A stretch of 64,000 nucleotides of DNA from Bauldia sp965232525 (lineage in GTDB: Bacteria; Pseudomonadota; Alphaproteobacteria; Rhizobiales; Kaistiaceae). Under the pieces are notes generated by a model, which saw only the letters and a program-made list of their open reading frames with translations, searched no databases and was not told the origin of the DNA. The DNA lies in the NCBI RefSeq assembly GCF_965232525.1, contig NZ_OZ246980.1, positions 3,844,001-3,908,000 on the forward strand. Reading direction: 5' to 3'. The translations under genes and the position numbers were made by a program. Below are positions 1 to 6,760 of the stretch, piece by piece (position 1 is the stretch's first letter; every line of letters begins with the position of its first letter).

Positions 1-288
1 GCCGGTGGTCTCCTCGGTCACCTCCTCCTCGAAGCGCGTCGCCCATATCACCTGACCGGCGACTCGGACGCGGCCGTAGACGCGCGGCATCGGCGCGCCC
101 TCGCGCGAACTTTGGACATCGAGGTCGGAGAGCCGGCCGGTTTCCAGCGTCTGCTGCTCGGGCCCGAACAGCGACTGGTCGATGGCGTAGCCGGCGATCG
201 CGCCGGCGGCGCGCCCGATCGCGACGCCGACCGGGCCGAACAGGCCGCCGACCACCGCGCCGGCCGTGGAAAGGAGGAGCGTCGCCAT
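1..288 (-). CDS. GTA gp15-like host-specificity / tail-tip protein, N-terminal 96 residues (cut by window edge)
   Basis: This is the N-terminus of the large tail-tip (megatron) protein of RcGTA-like particles. It begins MATLLLSTAGAVVGG, followed by a Gly/Ala-rich hydrophobic stretch (GPVGVAIGRAAGAIAGYAID) and then PMPRVYGRVRVAGQVIWATRF, the usual opening of gp15 and of lambda-J-like phage proteins. The ATG overlaps the stop of the upstream gp14 peptidase (TGATG), so the two are translationally coupled. The rest of the gene, normally above 1,200 residues, lies beyond position 1. Family assignment comes from these N-terminal features and the conserved position after gp14. Confidence 0.85.
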   Translation of the reverse strand, partial: MATLLLSTAGAVVGGLFGPVGVAIGRAAGAIAGYAIDQSLFGPEQQTLETGRLSDLDVQSSREGAPMPRVYGRVRVAGQVIWATRFEEEVTEETTG

Positions 289-734
289 CAGTCGGTGATC
301 CCCGGAAACGAAAAAGCAAAGGCGGCGCGTCGCCGCCACCACGGGCTCAGCGCCACGGCAGCGACAGCGGCCCCCTGCTGCGCGTGAATCATGCGGCCAT
401 CGTTCGCGACGATCGCCGCATGTTTGGCGGGTAGCGTCGGGCGCCAGCGGAACAGCAGCACGTCACCGTCGCGCGCCGCGTCGAGCGCAGCGGGACACAG
501 GTGCCGCCCGGCCGCGGCGGCGAGCGTCTCTTCACCGTGGGCTTCGGTCCAGTCCGGCGTGTAAGGCGTCAGCGGCTCGGGCTCCGGCCCGACTAGGTCC
601 CGCCACACCCCGCGGATCAGACCGAGGCAGTCGCAGCCGACGCCTTTCAGCGACGCCTGGTGCCGGTAGGGTGTGCCCACCCAGCTCTCGGCGGCCGCCA
701 CCACCGCAGCCCGGGTCAGAACTGACCCGCTCAT
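288..734 (-). CDS. GTA gp14-like NlpC/P60 cell-wall peptidase
   Basis: This 148-residue NlpC/P60 cysteine peptidase is of the GTA/phage type and probably opens peptidoglycan during DNA delivery. The catalytic Cys lies in GVGCDCLGLIRGVW (about residues 31-44) and the catalytic His in PAKHAAIVANDGRMIHAQ (about residues 102-119), the usual Cys-His arrangement. There is no signal peptide, as expected for a virion component. The start overlaps the gp13 stop by 4 nt (ATGA) and the stop overlaps the gp15 start. Length matches RcGTA gp14. Confidence 0.9.
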   Translation of the reverse strand: MSGSVLTRAAVVAAAESWVGTPYRHQASLKGVGCDCLGLIRGVWRDLVGPEPEPLTPYTPDWTEAHGEETLAAAAGRHLCPAALDAARDGDVLLFRWRPTLPAKHAAIVANDGRMIHAQQGAAVAAVALSPWWRRRAAFAFSFPGITD

Positions 735-1621
735 TCGATCACCGGCTTGCCGTTATTGCCGTCGCCCTGGCGCGCGTAGGAGAGCGTGAAGTCGTTGCCT
801 GGCATGTGGGGAAAGCCTCTAAAATTCAATCCGTTGTCGAATTTCTTTCGACAGGTTTCGAACCGCTTGTCGCAGCCCGCGGTCATCGCGAAGGCGTCGC
901 CCGGCGCGATCACAGCGTGCATCGGCTGCCAGAGTTCGATGATCGCATCGCCGCTTTGTCTGCGGTGGGCGCGCACCTCCGCGCCCTGCCCGGCGTTGTC
1001 GCCGCCGGTCCAGGTCAACAGACCGCGGTCGAACCAGGCGGTCTCGAAGCCGTCGAGCCCGGTGGCCGAGAATCGCCGTCGGTCGTCGGCCGACACAACG
1101 GAGCCCGTTGCCCTGTAGTCGGCGTGATCGAGATTGACGCCGCACCGGGCATCGCCGACATCCGCGTCGCAGGTCGGACGGAAGGCGCGGCCACGCGTCT
1201 CGTCGAGCTGCGCCGCCAGACCACGGACCTCGGCCCGGAAGGCGCCGTCCTCGCGGACTACTTCGCCCAGATGGCCTTTGCGCAACAGTTGCCGCTCGGA
1301 CGGCGTCTGCCAATTGACCCGATAGACTTGGACCTCGGCGTGGTCGTAACGGCCGGCCGCCAGGTCATCGGCATCGAGCCGGTCGGAAGACAGCGCTCCG
1401 GCCACCTCCATGCCGCCCACCGCGAACCCGGTGGCACTGACCGCCTCGCTAGCGTCGAAGCCGGACACCGGCTCGTAGTCTGTGCCGCTGAACGACACCG
1501 GCCGATCGTGGTCGGTGAAGCCGAGGACGGTTCCGTCGGTCCGCTTGATCCGCCAGCAATGGCACAGCGTCGTCACGCCGGCCGCCAGGTGGGCGGCCAG
1601 AGCCGGATCGATCTCACGCAT
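731..1621 (-). CDS. GTA gp13-like baseplate hub protein (DUF2163 / BR0599 family)
   Basis: This 296-residue protein of the DUF2163/phage BR0599 family forms the tail hub in RcGTA-like particles. The N-terminal half has the typical LCHCWRIKRTDGTVLGFTDH opening. The C-terminal part has the Cys-rich hub motif: CDADVGDARCG near residue 157 and GCDKRFETCRKKFDNGLNF near residue 248. In RcGTA the corresponding cysteines bind an iron-sulfur cluster. Final residues HMPGNDF are typical. It is separated from gp12 by about 1.3 kb of inserted small genes, whereas the two genes are normally adjacent. It overlaps gp14 downstream. Confidence 0.9.
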   Translation of the reverse strand: MREIDPALAAHLAAGVTTLCHCWRIKRTDGTVLGFTDHDRPVSFSGTDYEPVSGFDASEAVSATGFAVGGMEVAGALSSDRLDADDLAAGRYDHAEVQVYRVNWQTPSERQLLRKGHLGEVVREDGAFRAEVRGLAAQLDETRGRAFRPTCDADVGDARCGVNLDHADYRATGSVVSADDRRRFSATGLDGFETAWFDRGLLTWTGGDNAGQGAEVRAHRRQSGDAIIELWQPMHAVIAPGDAFAMTAGCDKRFETCRKKFDNGLNFRGFPHMPGNDFTLSYARQGDGNNGKPVIE

Positions 1622-1722
1622 GGGATGTCTCTCGGGTTAGGGTCTCGCAGCGCCGCCGATCACGATTGCGGACGCGATGGCGGCGACCGGAACGGCCTCA
1701 CGGTTCACAACGGACGATCGTG

Positions 1723-2097
1723 TCAGTCGATGCCGACTGTGATTCGCTCGCTGGCATTGGTTCCGTCGGTCCAGATCTGCAGGTGGGTGATCGTATTCGG
1801 AACCTCGACCCGCAATATCTCCCGATCGACAACGAGTTCGGCGATCAGTCGCCGGCTGGGCGTCTCCAGCGAACCATCGAACAGCAATTGCTTGTCAGGC
1901 GTCACGTCCCCGGACGGGCCCATGACGATCTCGGTATCGCCCTCGCTGTCGGGCAGGCAACCAGCCGCAACACACGAAGATGTCGCCCAAATCCGGGGGC
2001 GCTTCTTGCCATCGATTTCAGGGTCGTCGTTGCTTGCCGGATCCCTGAAATAGACCAGCGCGTTCAGCACGGGCACCTTCGTTGATACCGCTTTCAT
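1723..2097 (-). CDS. Hypothetical protein, paralogue of the gene at 2434-2808; possible orphan immunity-type protein
   Basis: This 124-residue soluble protein has no signal peptide or membrane segment. It is clearly homologous along its whole length to the product at 2434-2808. Shared blocks are PEIxG near residue 26, SCxAxxCLPDxxGDT near residue 41, GPSxxxxPDxxLLFDGxxETPS near residue 60, and LxIWTDG near residue 105. The composition suggests a mostly beta fold. It lies inside the GTA locus between gp12 and gp13, in the same direction. I do not recognise a characterised family. The small acidic character, duplication and insertion next to other small genes resemble immunity-gene accumulations of polymorphic toxin systems, but that is inference. 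The start ATG follows GGGGGCGAG at a short distance. Confidence 0.65.
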   Translation of the reverse strand: MKAVSTKVPVLNALVYFRDPASNDDPEIDGKKRPRIWATSSCVAAGCLPDSEGDTEIVMGPSGDVTPDKQLLFDGSLETPSRRLIAELVVDREILRVEVPNTITHLQIWTDGTNASERITVGID

Positions 2098-2128
2098 CTC
2101 GCCCCCGGTCGCGTCACGTGTAGACTCC

Positions 2129-2356
2129 TTAGCGATTGACGGCCTCCTCCACCTCGGCCTTCACTTCCGGATTGTTGTCGAACACGGTTTTCTACAGGCC
2201 CAGGCCGATCTCGGCGACAACCGATGCGATCGCCTTGGCGCACGCTTCGTACTCAGTCGGATCGCAGTGTGTTTTGGTCAGCGGCAGGAGGTCCTGGAGT
2301 TCGCGTGCACTCCGCATCGAGCATCTGATCACGTGGCAGGCAACTGGTGTTTCCAC
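2129..2356 (-). pseudogene. Helical small protein split by an in-frame TAG at 2192-2194; paralogue of 8698-8940
   Basis: A GTG at 2356, preceded by GCGGAGG at 7 nt, opens a frame reading VETPVACHVIRCSMRS and continuing to EIGLGL, where TAG (2192-2194) stops it after 54 codons. Beyond the TAG the same frame continues with KTVFDNNPEVKAEVEEAVNR to TAA at 2129-2131. Aligned without gaps, both parts match the intact protein at 8698-8940: HVIRCSMRSARELQ against HLIRVAFRSQRELS before the stop, and NNPEVKAEVEE against AYPELEQEIES after it. The amber codon therefore interrupts a once-continuous gene of about 75 codons. It sits between two copies of the 124-residue gene. Function is unknown. Confidence 0.7.
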
Positions 2357-2433
2357 GATGGGGCCTCCGCGTTCACTAAAAACAGTTGTACACCCGGTTG
2401 CGCCGGCGATCTGGAGGGGCGTGTCGCTTCTCC

Positions 2434-2808
2434 TCACCCAACGCCAATCGTGACGCGCTTAGTGTCTTGATATCCGTCTGTCCAAATTCGTAGTCGTGTG
2501 CGCTCGCTGGGCACACCGACACCCAATACCTCTTCATCGAGGACGGTGGTGACGACGATCCGGTTGCTGGGTGTCTCGATCCACCCGTCGAAAAGCAGCG
2601 TCGTGTCAGGAACCATCTCCGCTGACGGTCCAATCGTGATCGCTGTATCGCCGTCGTTGTCGGGCAGACAGCTGACAGCGATGCATGAAGGCCTGACCCA
2701 GATCGATGTCGATTTTGGGCCGCCGATTTCAGGATAATCTTCGCTGCGGGGGTCCTTCACATAGAGCAGCGAATTGAGCGTGGCGTGTGTTGTCGAAACG
2801 ATCTTCAC
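2434..2808 (-). CDS. Hypothetical protein, paralogue of the gene at 1723-2097
   Basis: This 124-residue protein starts with GTG at 2808 behind a strong AGGAGG Shine-Dalgarno 5 nt upstream. Roughly half of its residues match the product at 1723-2097, including SCIAVSCLPDNDGDT, LLFDGWIETPSNR and LRIWTDG. No signal or membrane segment is seen. It is the first gene of a small block (this gene, the broken helical gene, the second copy) inserted between GTA gp12 and gp13. The biochemical role is unknown. A virion accessory or an orphan immunity protein are both possible, and neither is shown by the sequence. Confidence 0.7.
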   Translation of the reverse strand: MKIVSTTHATLNSLLYVKDPRSEDYPEIGGPKSTSIWVRPSCIAVSCLPDNDGDTAITIGPSAEMVPDTTLLFDGWIETPSNRIVVTTVLDEEVLGVGVPSERTRLRIWTDGYQDTKRVTIGVG

Positions 2809-2930
2809 CTGCGCCTCCTGTTGCCGCCGATCGTCCCTCCTTGGCGAAGACTACAGGGCAGACATTGAGGGAACAGTCTTTGGAGTCGGTGAATCTCGTC
2901 AAACGCAAGTACCCCCGGGTGTTACGCCCC

Positions 2931-3584
2931 CTAAAGCCGGATCTCCACCAGCGGGATCGACGGGATGTCGCCTGCGGCAAAACTGGCGAGGTTGATATCG
3001 AGGCGATCTGTGTCGAAGCGCACCGGAACGTCGAACGCGAAGCCGGCGCTGATGACGGTGCCGCCGGCCGGAATCGAGCCGGGCTGGAACGTCACGAGGC
3101 CGGTGGTGATATCGCAGGTCCAGTCGGTGATTTCGGTCTGCTCGATCCCGTCGACCGCGACCCGCACCGTGCCGCTTTCCGGTTTGGCGATGGTTCGCTG
3201 GTAGGGCGCGTGCAGCGCGCCGTAGGTCTTGACGAGCTGGAAGTTGGCGGTCGTCCCGTCGCCATTGCCGATGGTCTGATCGGTCGGGGCGACCGTCGCA
3301 CCGGGAGTCGCGGCGGAGGAAAAGTCGACCCGGTCGCGCCAGCGGAAACCGTAGAGCCGTCCGCGCCGCTCCTCGAAGAACCCAATCACCGCGTGCAGGT
3401 CGTCGATCGACCGGACGCCGTAACCGGCGTTGTAGCGTCGCCGCGAGTCAGCCCAACGGCTGTTGCGCTCCTCATGGCCGGACCCGAGGGTTACGACCTC
3501 GGTCAGCCGTTCCGGCCCGCCGGCCGAACCGAACGCGATTGCGGTCGGAAAGCGCACTTCGTGAAAAGGCGTGAGCGCGGGCAT
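2931..3584 (-). CDS. GTA gp12-like distal tail protein (DUF2460)
   Basis: This 217-residue DUF2460 protein is the distal tail component that joins the tail tube to the baseplate in RcGTA-like particles. It has the family signatures FHEVRFPTAIAFGSAGGPER at the N-terminus, RRYNAGYGVRSIDDLHAVI near residue 50 and FRWRDRVDFSS near residue 82. The C-terminus ends IPSIPLVEIRL, a typical DUF2460 ending. It starts 2 nt after the tape-measure gene stops. Downstream, gp13 is displaced by about 1.3 kb of inserted genes. Confidence 0.9.
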   Translation of the reverse strand: MPALTPFHEVRFPTAIAFGSAGGPERLTEVVTLGSGHEERNSRWADSRRRYNAGYGVRSIDDLHAVIGFFEERRGRLYGFRWRDRVDFSSAATPGATVAPTDQTIGNGDGTTANFQLVKTYGALHAPYQRTIAKPESGTVRVAVDGIEQTEITDWTCDITTGLVTFQPGSIPAGGTVISAGFAFDVPVRFDTDRLDINLASFAAGDIPSIPLVEIRL

Positions 3585-3586
3585 GT

Positions 3587-4165
3587 CTAGAGCCCCCGCC
3601 GTCCGCGGCCGACCGCCCGCGCCAGCATGGCGGTGACCTGCGTCTCGGCCTTGGCGAAGCTCTGGGCGTCCGGCGTGGTTACGTTGACGGTGACCGCGAT
3701 CGGGCGCTGCCCGTCGGTGCTGGCGACCCCGAGGCGGCCGTCGCTGCCGCGCGCCAACGGCAGGACCGCTTCCGCCCCTGCTTCGCCGGCCAGGCCAAGG
3801 CCGCCGCGGAGCGGAAATAGCGTCGGGCCGGCGGTCACTCCGCCGCGGGCGAACGGTTTCAGCGCGCCGCCGGCGATGATTCCGCCGCGCGCCAGTCCCG
3901 TCCCGGCGAAGACCCCGCCGATCGCACCGCCGATGATGTTGGAAAGCGGCTGCAGCGCTCGGTCGAACGCGATTGTCGCGAGCCGCAGCGCCAGCGCTCT
4001 GAGGACGCTTTCGAAGTCTCGTCCGCCAGCAATCGCGGCGCGGAACGCGCCGGTGATCGTCGTCGAGAACACCGACGCCTGACGGCTCAGCTCGGTCAGC
4101 TTCGCCGTAAACGGCTGGGTGTTCGCGGTGACGTCAATCGTGATGTCTTCGTTGGGCGTGACCAT
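3587..4165 (-). CDS. GTA gp11-like short tape-measure protein
   Basis: This 192-residue tail tape-measure protein is very short, as in GTAs, which have short tails. A Gly-rich hydrophobic middle (about residues 75-125, with GGAIGGVFAGTGLARGGII and FARGGVTAGPTLFPL) is followed by GLAGEAGAEAVLPLARG, the standard C-terminal motif of phage tape measures, and a TVNVTTPDAQSF segment. The start region overlaps the end of the preceding gp10.1 gene by about 30 nt. Alternative downstream starts exist, but the ITIDVTAN opening fits the family. Confidence 0.85.
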   Translation of the reverse strand: MVTPNEDITIDVTANTQPFTAKLTELSRQASVFSTTITGAFRAAIAGGRDFESVLRALALRLATIAFDRALQPLSNIIGGAIGGVFAGTGLARGGIIAGGALKPFARGGVTAGPTLFPLRGGLGLAGEAGAEAVLPLARGSDGRLGVASTDGQRPIAVTVNVTTPDAQSFAKAETQVTAMLARAVGRGRRGL

Positions 4166-4364
4166 CGGCCGTCCTGTCTGGAAATCGTTGCATCAGGTGG
4201 TGGAGGTCGGACCGCGCCGGCGGTTCGAATGACGGGCCGAACACCGTGTCGGCGGCTGCCGCGAGTTCGCGCGGGGTCATCGCCCAGAAAGCCTGGCTCG
4301 ACAGAGCGAGACGCCCAAACCCGAGCGCCATCATCGCCCGCCAGGGAAACCGCCCGTCAGCCAT
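4134..4364 (-). CDS. GTA gp10.1-like tail assembly chaperone (Phage_TAC_6 / rcc01693 type)
   Basis: This 76-residue protein starts at an internal ATG at 4364 that overlaps the end of gp10. The core FPWRAMMALGFGRLALSSQAF followed by WAMTPRELAAAADTVFG is the diagnostic signature of the small GTA protein encoded between gp10 and the tape measure. Known family members act as tail assembly chaperones. The tail of the protein (HAQRRHHD) overlaps the start of the tape-measure gene. Confidence 0.8.
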   Translation of the reverse strand: MADGRFPWRAMMALGFGRLALSSQAFWAMTPRELAAAADTVFGPSFEPPARSDLHHLMQRFPDRTADGHAQRRHHD

Positions 4365-4686
4365 CACCGGCAGCGGCGCCGAATGTCGCGGTGAGCAGGT
4401 CGGCGACGATCGCGACGAAACCGGCCGCGCCGCCATCCGCCCGCATCCGCGCGACCGAGGCATCGTCGATGTCATTGCCCGCGCCGCGCAAGCCGGCGCC
4501 GATGACCCGCACCGCGTCGGCCGCCGTCAGTTGGCCGGCCTCAAACCGCCGCGCCAGCGCCATCAGATCCGGCGCATCAAGTGCCGCTTCGAGTTCGGTC
4601 AAAGCACCCAGCGTCAGGCAGAGCACCCACGGTTTCCCGTCGAGCACCGCCTCGACCTCGCCCCGCTGTCGGTTGGCCACGCTCAT
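4357..4686 (-). CDS. GTA gp10-like tail protein (Phage_TAC_11)
   Basis: This 109-residue GTA-gp10 family protein starts MSVANRQRGEVEAVLDGK and continues WVLCLTLGALTELEAALDA, the hallmark of the family. A helical C-terminal half contains LTAADAVRVIGAGLRGAG. It is annotated in the family as a tail tube terminator/chaperone-type component. The ATG at 4686 overlaps the stop of the major tail protein (ATGA) and its end overlaps gp10.1. Confidence 0.85.
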   Translation of the reverse strand: MSVANRQRGEVEAVLDGKPWVLCLTLGALTELEAALDAPDLMALARRFEAGQLTAADAVRVIGAGLRGAGNDIDDASVARMRADGGAAGFVAIVADLLTATFGAAAGDG

Positions 4687-5096
4687 GCCGCGACAAAGGA
4701 GATGGCACCGGCCGACTCCAGCGCCAGCTCGTAGGCCAGTTCGCCGTTGTGTTCGCCGGCATATTCGAGCGCGATGATCTGGAACGGCCCCTCGAGGGTG
4801 CCGAAGTCGGGCACCACGATCTGCCAGTTGCGGAGCGTGCCGTCGAAGAACACCTGGCGCACCGTCGCGTCGGTCGCGGCGTCCTTGAAGATGCCCGAGC
4901 CGGAGAGACTCGCCCGGCGCACGCCTGCGCCCTCCAGCAGCTCGCGCCACCGGCCGGTGGACTCGGCGTCGGTGACGTCGACGCTCTCGGCGTTGAAGGC
5001 GATCTGCCGCGACCGCAATCCGGCGACCGTGGAGAAGACCCCGCCCCCGGTGGTGTCGATCTTGAGAAGGAGGTCCTTCCCCTTTTGCGCTGCCAT
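4683..5096 (-). CDS. GTA gp9-like major tail protein
   Basis: This 137-residue major tail (tube) protein is of the RcGTA gp9/phage TP901-1 type. It opens MAAQKGKDLLLKID and has the family blocks FNAESVDVTDAESTGRWRE near residue 33, SLSGSGIFKD near residue 64, VRQVFFDGT near residue 78 and LEYAGEHNGE near residue 108. Length is normal. It is co-directional with gp8, with a 43-nt gap, and overlaps gp10 by 4 nt. Confidence 0.92.
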   Translation of the reverse strand: MAAQKGKDLLLKIDTTGGGVFSTVAGLRSRQIAFNAESVDVTDAESTGRWRELLEGAGVRRASLSGSGIFKDAATDATVRQVFFDGTLRNWQIVVPDFGTLEGPFQIIALEYAGEHNGELAYELALESAGAISFVAA

Positions 5097-5139
5097 GAAG
5101 CCAGTCCTCGTTAAGTGTCGTCCGCGACCGCGTCGCGGC

Positions 5140-5544
5140 TCAGAGCGGTTCCGTCACCGCCCGAAACCGCACGCTGGCGGTCCAGGTGATCCGGTCGCGG
5201 TCGCGGCGCACGTCCGCCGTCTCGAACCGCAGATTGATGAGGCGATGTCCGTCGAGGGTGAGCGCCGCGTCGTCGAGGATCGCCTGTAGCGCCTCGACGA
5301 TCGCCCAGCACTCGGCCTTGCCCCGATGCCTTGACCAGACGTTGAGCACCAGGCGGTGCTCGGCCCCGGTTTCGGTCCCGGTGCTCCAGTCGGAGGCGCG
5401 CGCCTCGCCGAAGCTGACATAGGGAAAGGTCGGCCCGCGCGGTGGTTCGTCGTAGATGCGATCACCAACCAACGCGCCGACCCCGGAGTCGGCAATCAGC
5501 GCGGCGCGGACCGCCGCCTGCAGGGCAAGTGCCGGATGGGTCAT
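5140..5544 (-). CDS. GTA gp8-like tail terminator / head-tail completion protein (DUF3168)
   Basis: This 134-residue DUF3168 protein has the typical pattern LQAAVRAALIADSGVGALVG and RIYDEPPRGPTFPYVSFGEA at the N-terminus. These are followed by HRLVLNVWSRHRGKAE and a C-terminal RFRAVTEP strand. In GTAs this protein caps the tail tube at the head-tail junction. The start overlaps the stop of the small gene at 5541-5756 by 4 nt, so the genes are tightly coupled. Confidence 0.88.
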   Translation of the reverse strand: MTHPALALQAAVRAALIADSGVGALVGDRIYDEPPRGPTFPYVSFGEARASDWSTGTETGAEHRLVLNVWSRHRGKAECWAIVEALQAILDDAALTLDGHRLINLRFETADVRRDRDRITWTASVRFRAVTEPL

Positions 5545-5756
5545 CGGATGTCCTCGTCGTCGGTCGATCGCGCCGCCGGCATGACGATCCGGTAAGCGCC
5601 CGGACCGCGGCGCAGGATCGTGGTCCGGCCGCCGGTGTCATCGAGCTGCCGGGCCAGGTCCTCGGTGTGTGCCCGCACGGCCCGGTCGATTGCCGGAGCG
5701 GCCGACGCCGTCACGCGCTGCGCCACCGTCCGGCCCGGAAAGCCGCGCCCCGTCAT
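5541..5756 (-). CDS. Small protein between GTA gp7 and gp8; possible HK97-gp10-like head-tail joining protein
   Basis: This 71-residue basic protein contains APAIDRAVRAHTEDLARQLDD and ends IVMPAARSTDDEDIR. It overlaps gp7 upstream and gp8 downstream by 4 nt each, which argues that it is a real member of the operon. RcGTA itself has no gene here. The position corresponds to that of HK97-gp10-like joining proteins in related phages, but the protein is too short to assign with certainty. Confidence 0.6.
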   Translation of the reverse strand: MTGRGFPGRTVAQRVTASAAPAIDRAVRAHTEDLARQLDDTGGRTTILRRGPGAYRIVMPAARSTDDEDIR

Positions 5757-6088
5757 GGCGTTTCCTCCTCGACCCGGGCGATGGTAAAGCGTCGTGTCTC
5801 GTCCGGGTCGGACGCCACGAGCACGCGAAACACCCGGCCCCGGTAGACGATCCGCATGCCGCCGGCGATGTCGGCGCGATGCCGCATGGTGACGGTGTGG
5901 GTGACCACGCCGGTCACATGACCGGCGATGATCCTCTCGGTCTCGTCGAGCGGCCTGATCCGCGCCCAGACACTGGCGACCGCGTTCCAGACGATCGACT
6001 CGCCACCCGCGCCGTCTGATGCGCCGACCGCGGACTCGATCGTCATTCGGTGTCGGAGGGCACCGGCGTCGAGGATCGGATCGCTCAT
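5753..6088 (-). CDS. GTA gp7-like head-tail adaptor (phage head closure protein)
   Basis: This 111-residue phage head closure / head-tail joining protein is of the SPP1 gp16/HK97 gp7-like family. It has the family features GALRHRMTIES near residue 8, WNAVASVWARIRPLDETER near residue 34, THTVTMRHRADIAGGMRIVYRGR near residue 65, and ends with a beta strand. It forms part of the connector through which DNA leaves the head. It overlaps gp6 by 4 nt and the next small gene by 4 nt. Confidence 0.9.
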   Translation of the reverse strand: MSDPILDAGALRHRMTIESAVGASDGAGGESIVWNAVASVWARIRPLDETERIIAGHVTGVVTHTVTMRHRADIAGGMRIVYRGRVFRVLVASDPDETRRFTIARVEEETP

Positions 6089-6657
6089 ACCGTCACCAGC
6101 CGGAACGGCGCGACCAGCGCGTCGAAACCGAGCGGTGTCGTCTCGCCGCCTTGATCGTGACCGACCGCACCGCGGTGCTCATACCAATGAGCGACCAGCA
6201 TCAGGATCGCCTGGCGCAACGGCGCCGGCACGTTGACCGATGTCGCGCCATAGCCGGCGGTCACATCGATCTCGATGCCGTTGAAGGCCTGCCCCACCGC
6301 CGTCGGTGCCGAGGTTGCCAACGTCAGTCGGGCCGGCACCGAGACGACGTCGGCGGTGTAATCCTCGGGTGCCACGACCTGGGGCGCGCCCGCGGCGTCA
6401 AAGACGGTGACCTTGTCCACCGACATCAGCGGTGCCACGGGCAGGGCCACCACACTGCGCGGCCAGGCGTCGTAGTAGAGCCGCCATGCCTGCTCGATCA
6501 GCAGCCGGCGGGTCGCGGCCTCGACGTGAACCCGTGCTGCGACGATTGCCGCGGTGAGCAGCCCGTCGTCGTCAGCCGTATCGAGCCTGAGATGCGCCTT
6601 GGCGTCGGCGAGCGATACCGGTTCCAGCGCCGGCCCCGTGATCAGAGCAGCGGTCAT
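6085..6657 (-). CDS. GTA gp6-like head-tail connector adaptor (DUF-phage_GP6 type)
   Basis: This 190-residue head-tail connector (adaptor) protein binds the portal ring. It has the diagnostic N-terminus EPVSLADAKAHLRLDTADDDGLL. It also has helices RVHVEAATRRLLIEQAWRLY near residue 45 and the C-terminal pattern VPAPLRQAILMLVAHWYEHRG. Length matches the RcGTA-type gp6. It follows the capsid gene after a 103-nt gap that contains a strong hairpin. Confidence 0.9.
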   Translation of the reverse strand: MTAALITGPALEPVSLADAKAHLRLDTADDDGLLTAAIVAARVHVEAATRRLLIEQAWRLYYDAWPRSVVALPVAPLMSVDKVTVFDAAGAPQVVAPEDYTADVVSVPARLTLATSAPTAVGQAFNGIEIDVTAGYGATSVNVPAPLRQAILMLVAHWYEHRGAVGHDQGGETTPLGFDALVAPFRLVTV

Positions 6658-6697
6658 GACCTGTCCCTTTGCGCGTGGTCAGTCTTCGGAGATGGAC

Positions 6698-6729
6698 GGG
6701 CGGTCCCGTCGAAACGAGACCGCCCTTTT
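6698..6729. terminator. Strong hairpin between capsid and gp6 (U-tract only on plus strand)
   Basis: GGGCGGTC (6698-6705) pairs with GACCGCCC (6718-6725) around a short GC-rich loop, with CGT/ACG pairing inside. TTTT follows on the plus strand. Read in the minus direction of the GTA genes the hairpin lacks a U-tract. It may act as a 3' stabilising or partial-termination element after the highly expressed capsid gene. Confidence 0.5.
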
Positions 6730-6760
6730 CGGCACGTGTCCTGGGGAGGGACGCGGGGGC

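Noticed and set aside
671..2053. 460-residue plus-strand ORF across GTA gp13/gp14 and beyond
   Set aside because: It overlaps clear GTA genes on the minus strand and shows no family features; a codon-bias shadow.
4357..4950. Upstream-extended version of GTA gp10 (197 residues)
   Set aside because: The extension lies in the major tail protein gene in another frame; ATG 4686 with ATGA overlap gives the family-length protein.
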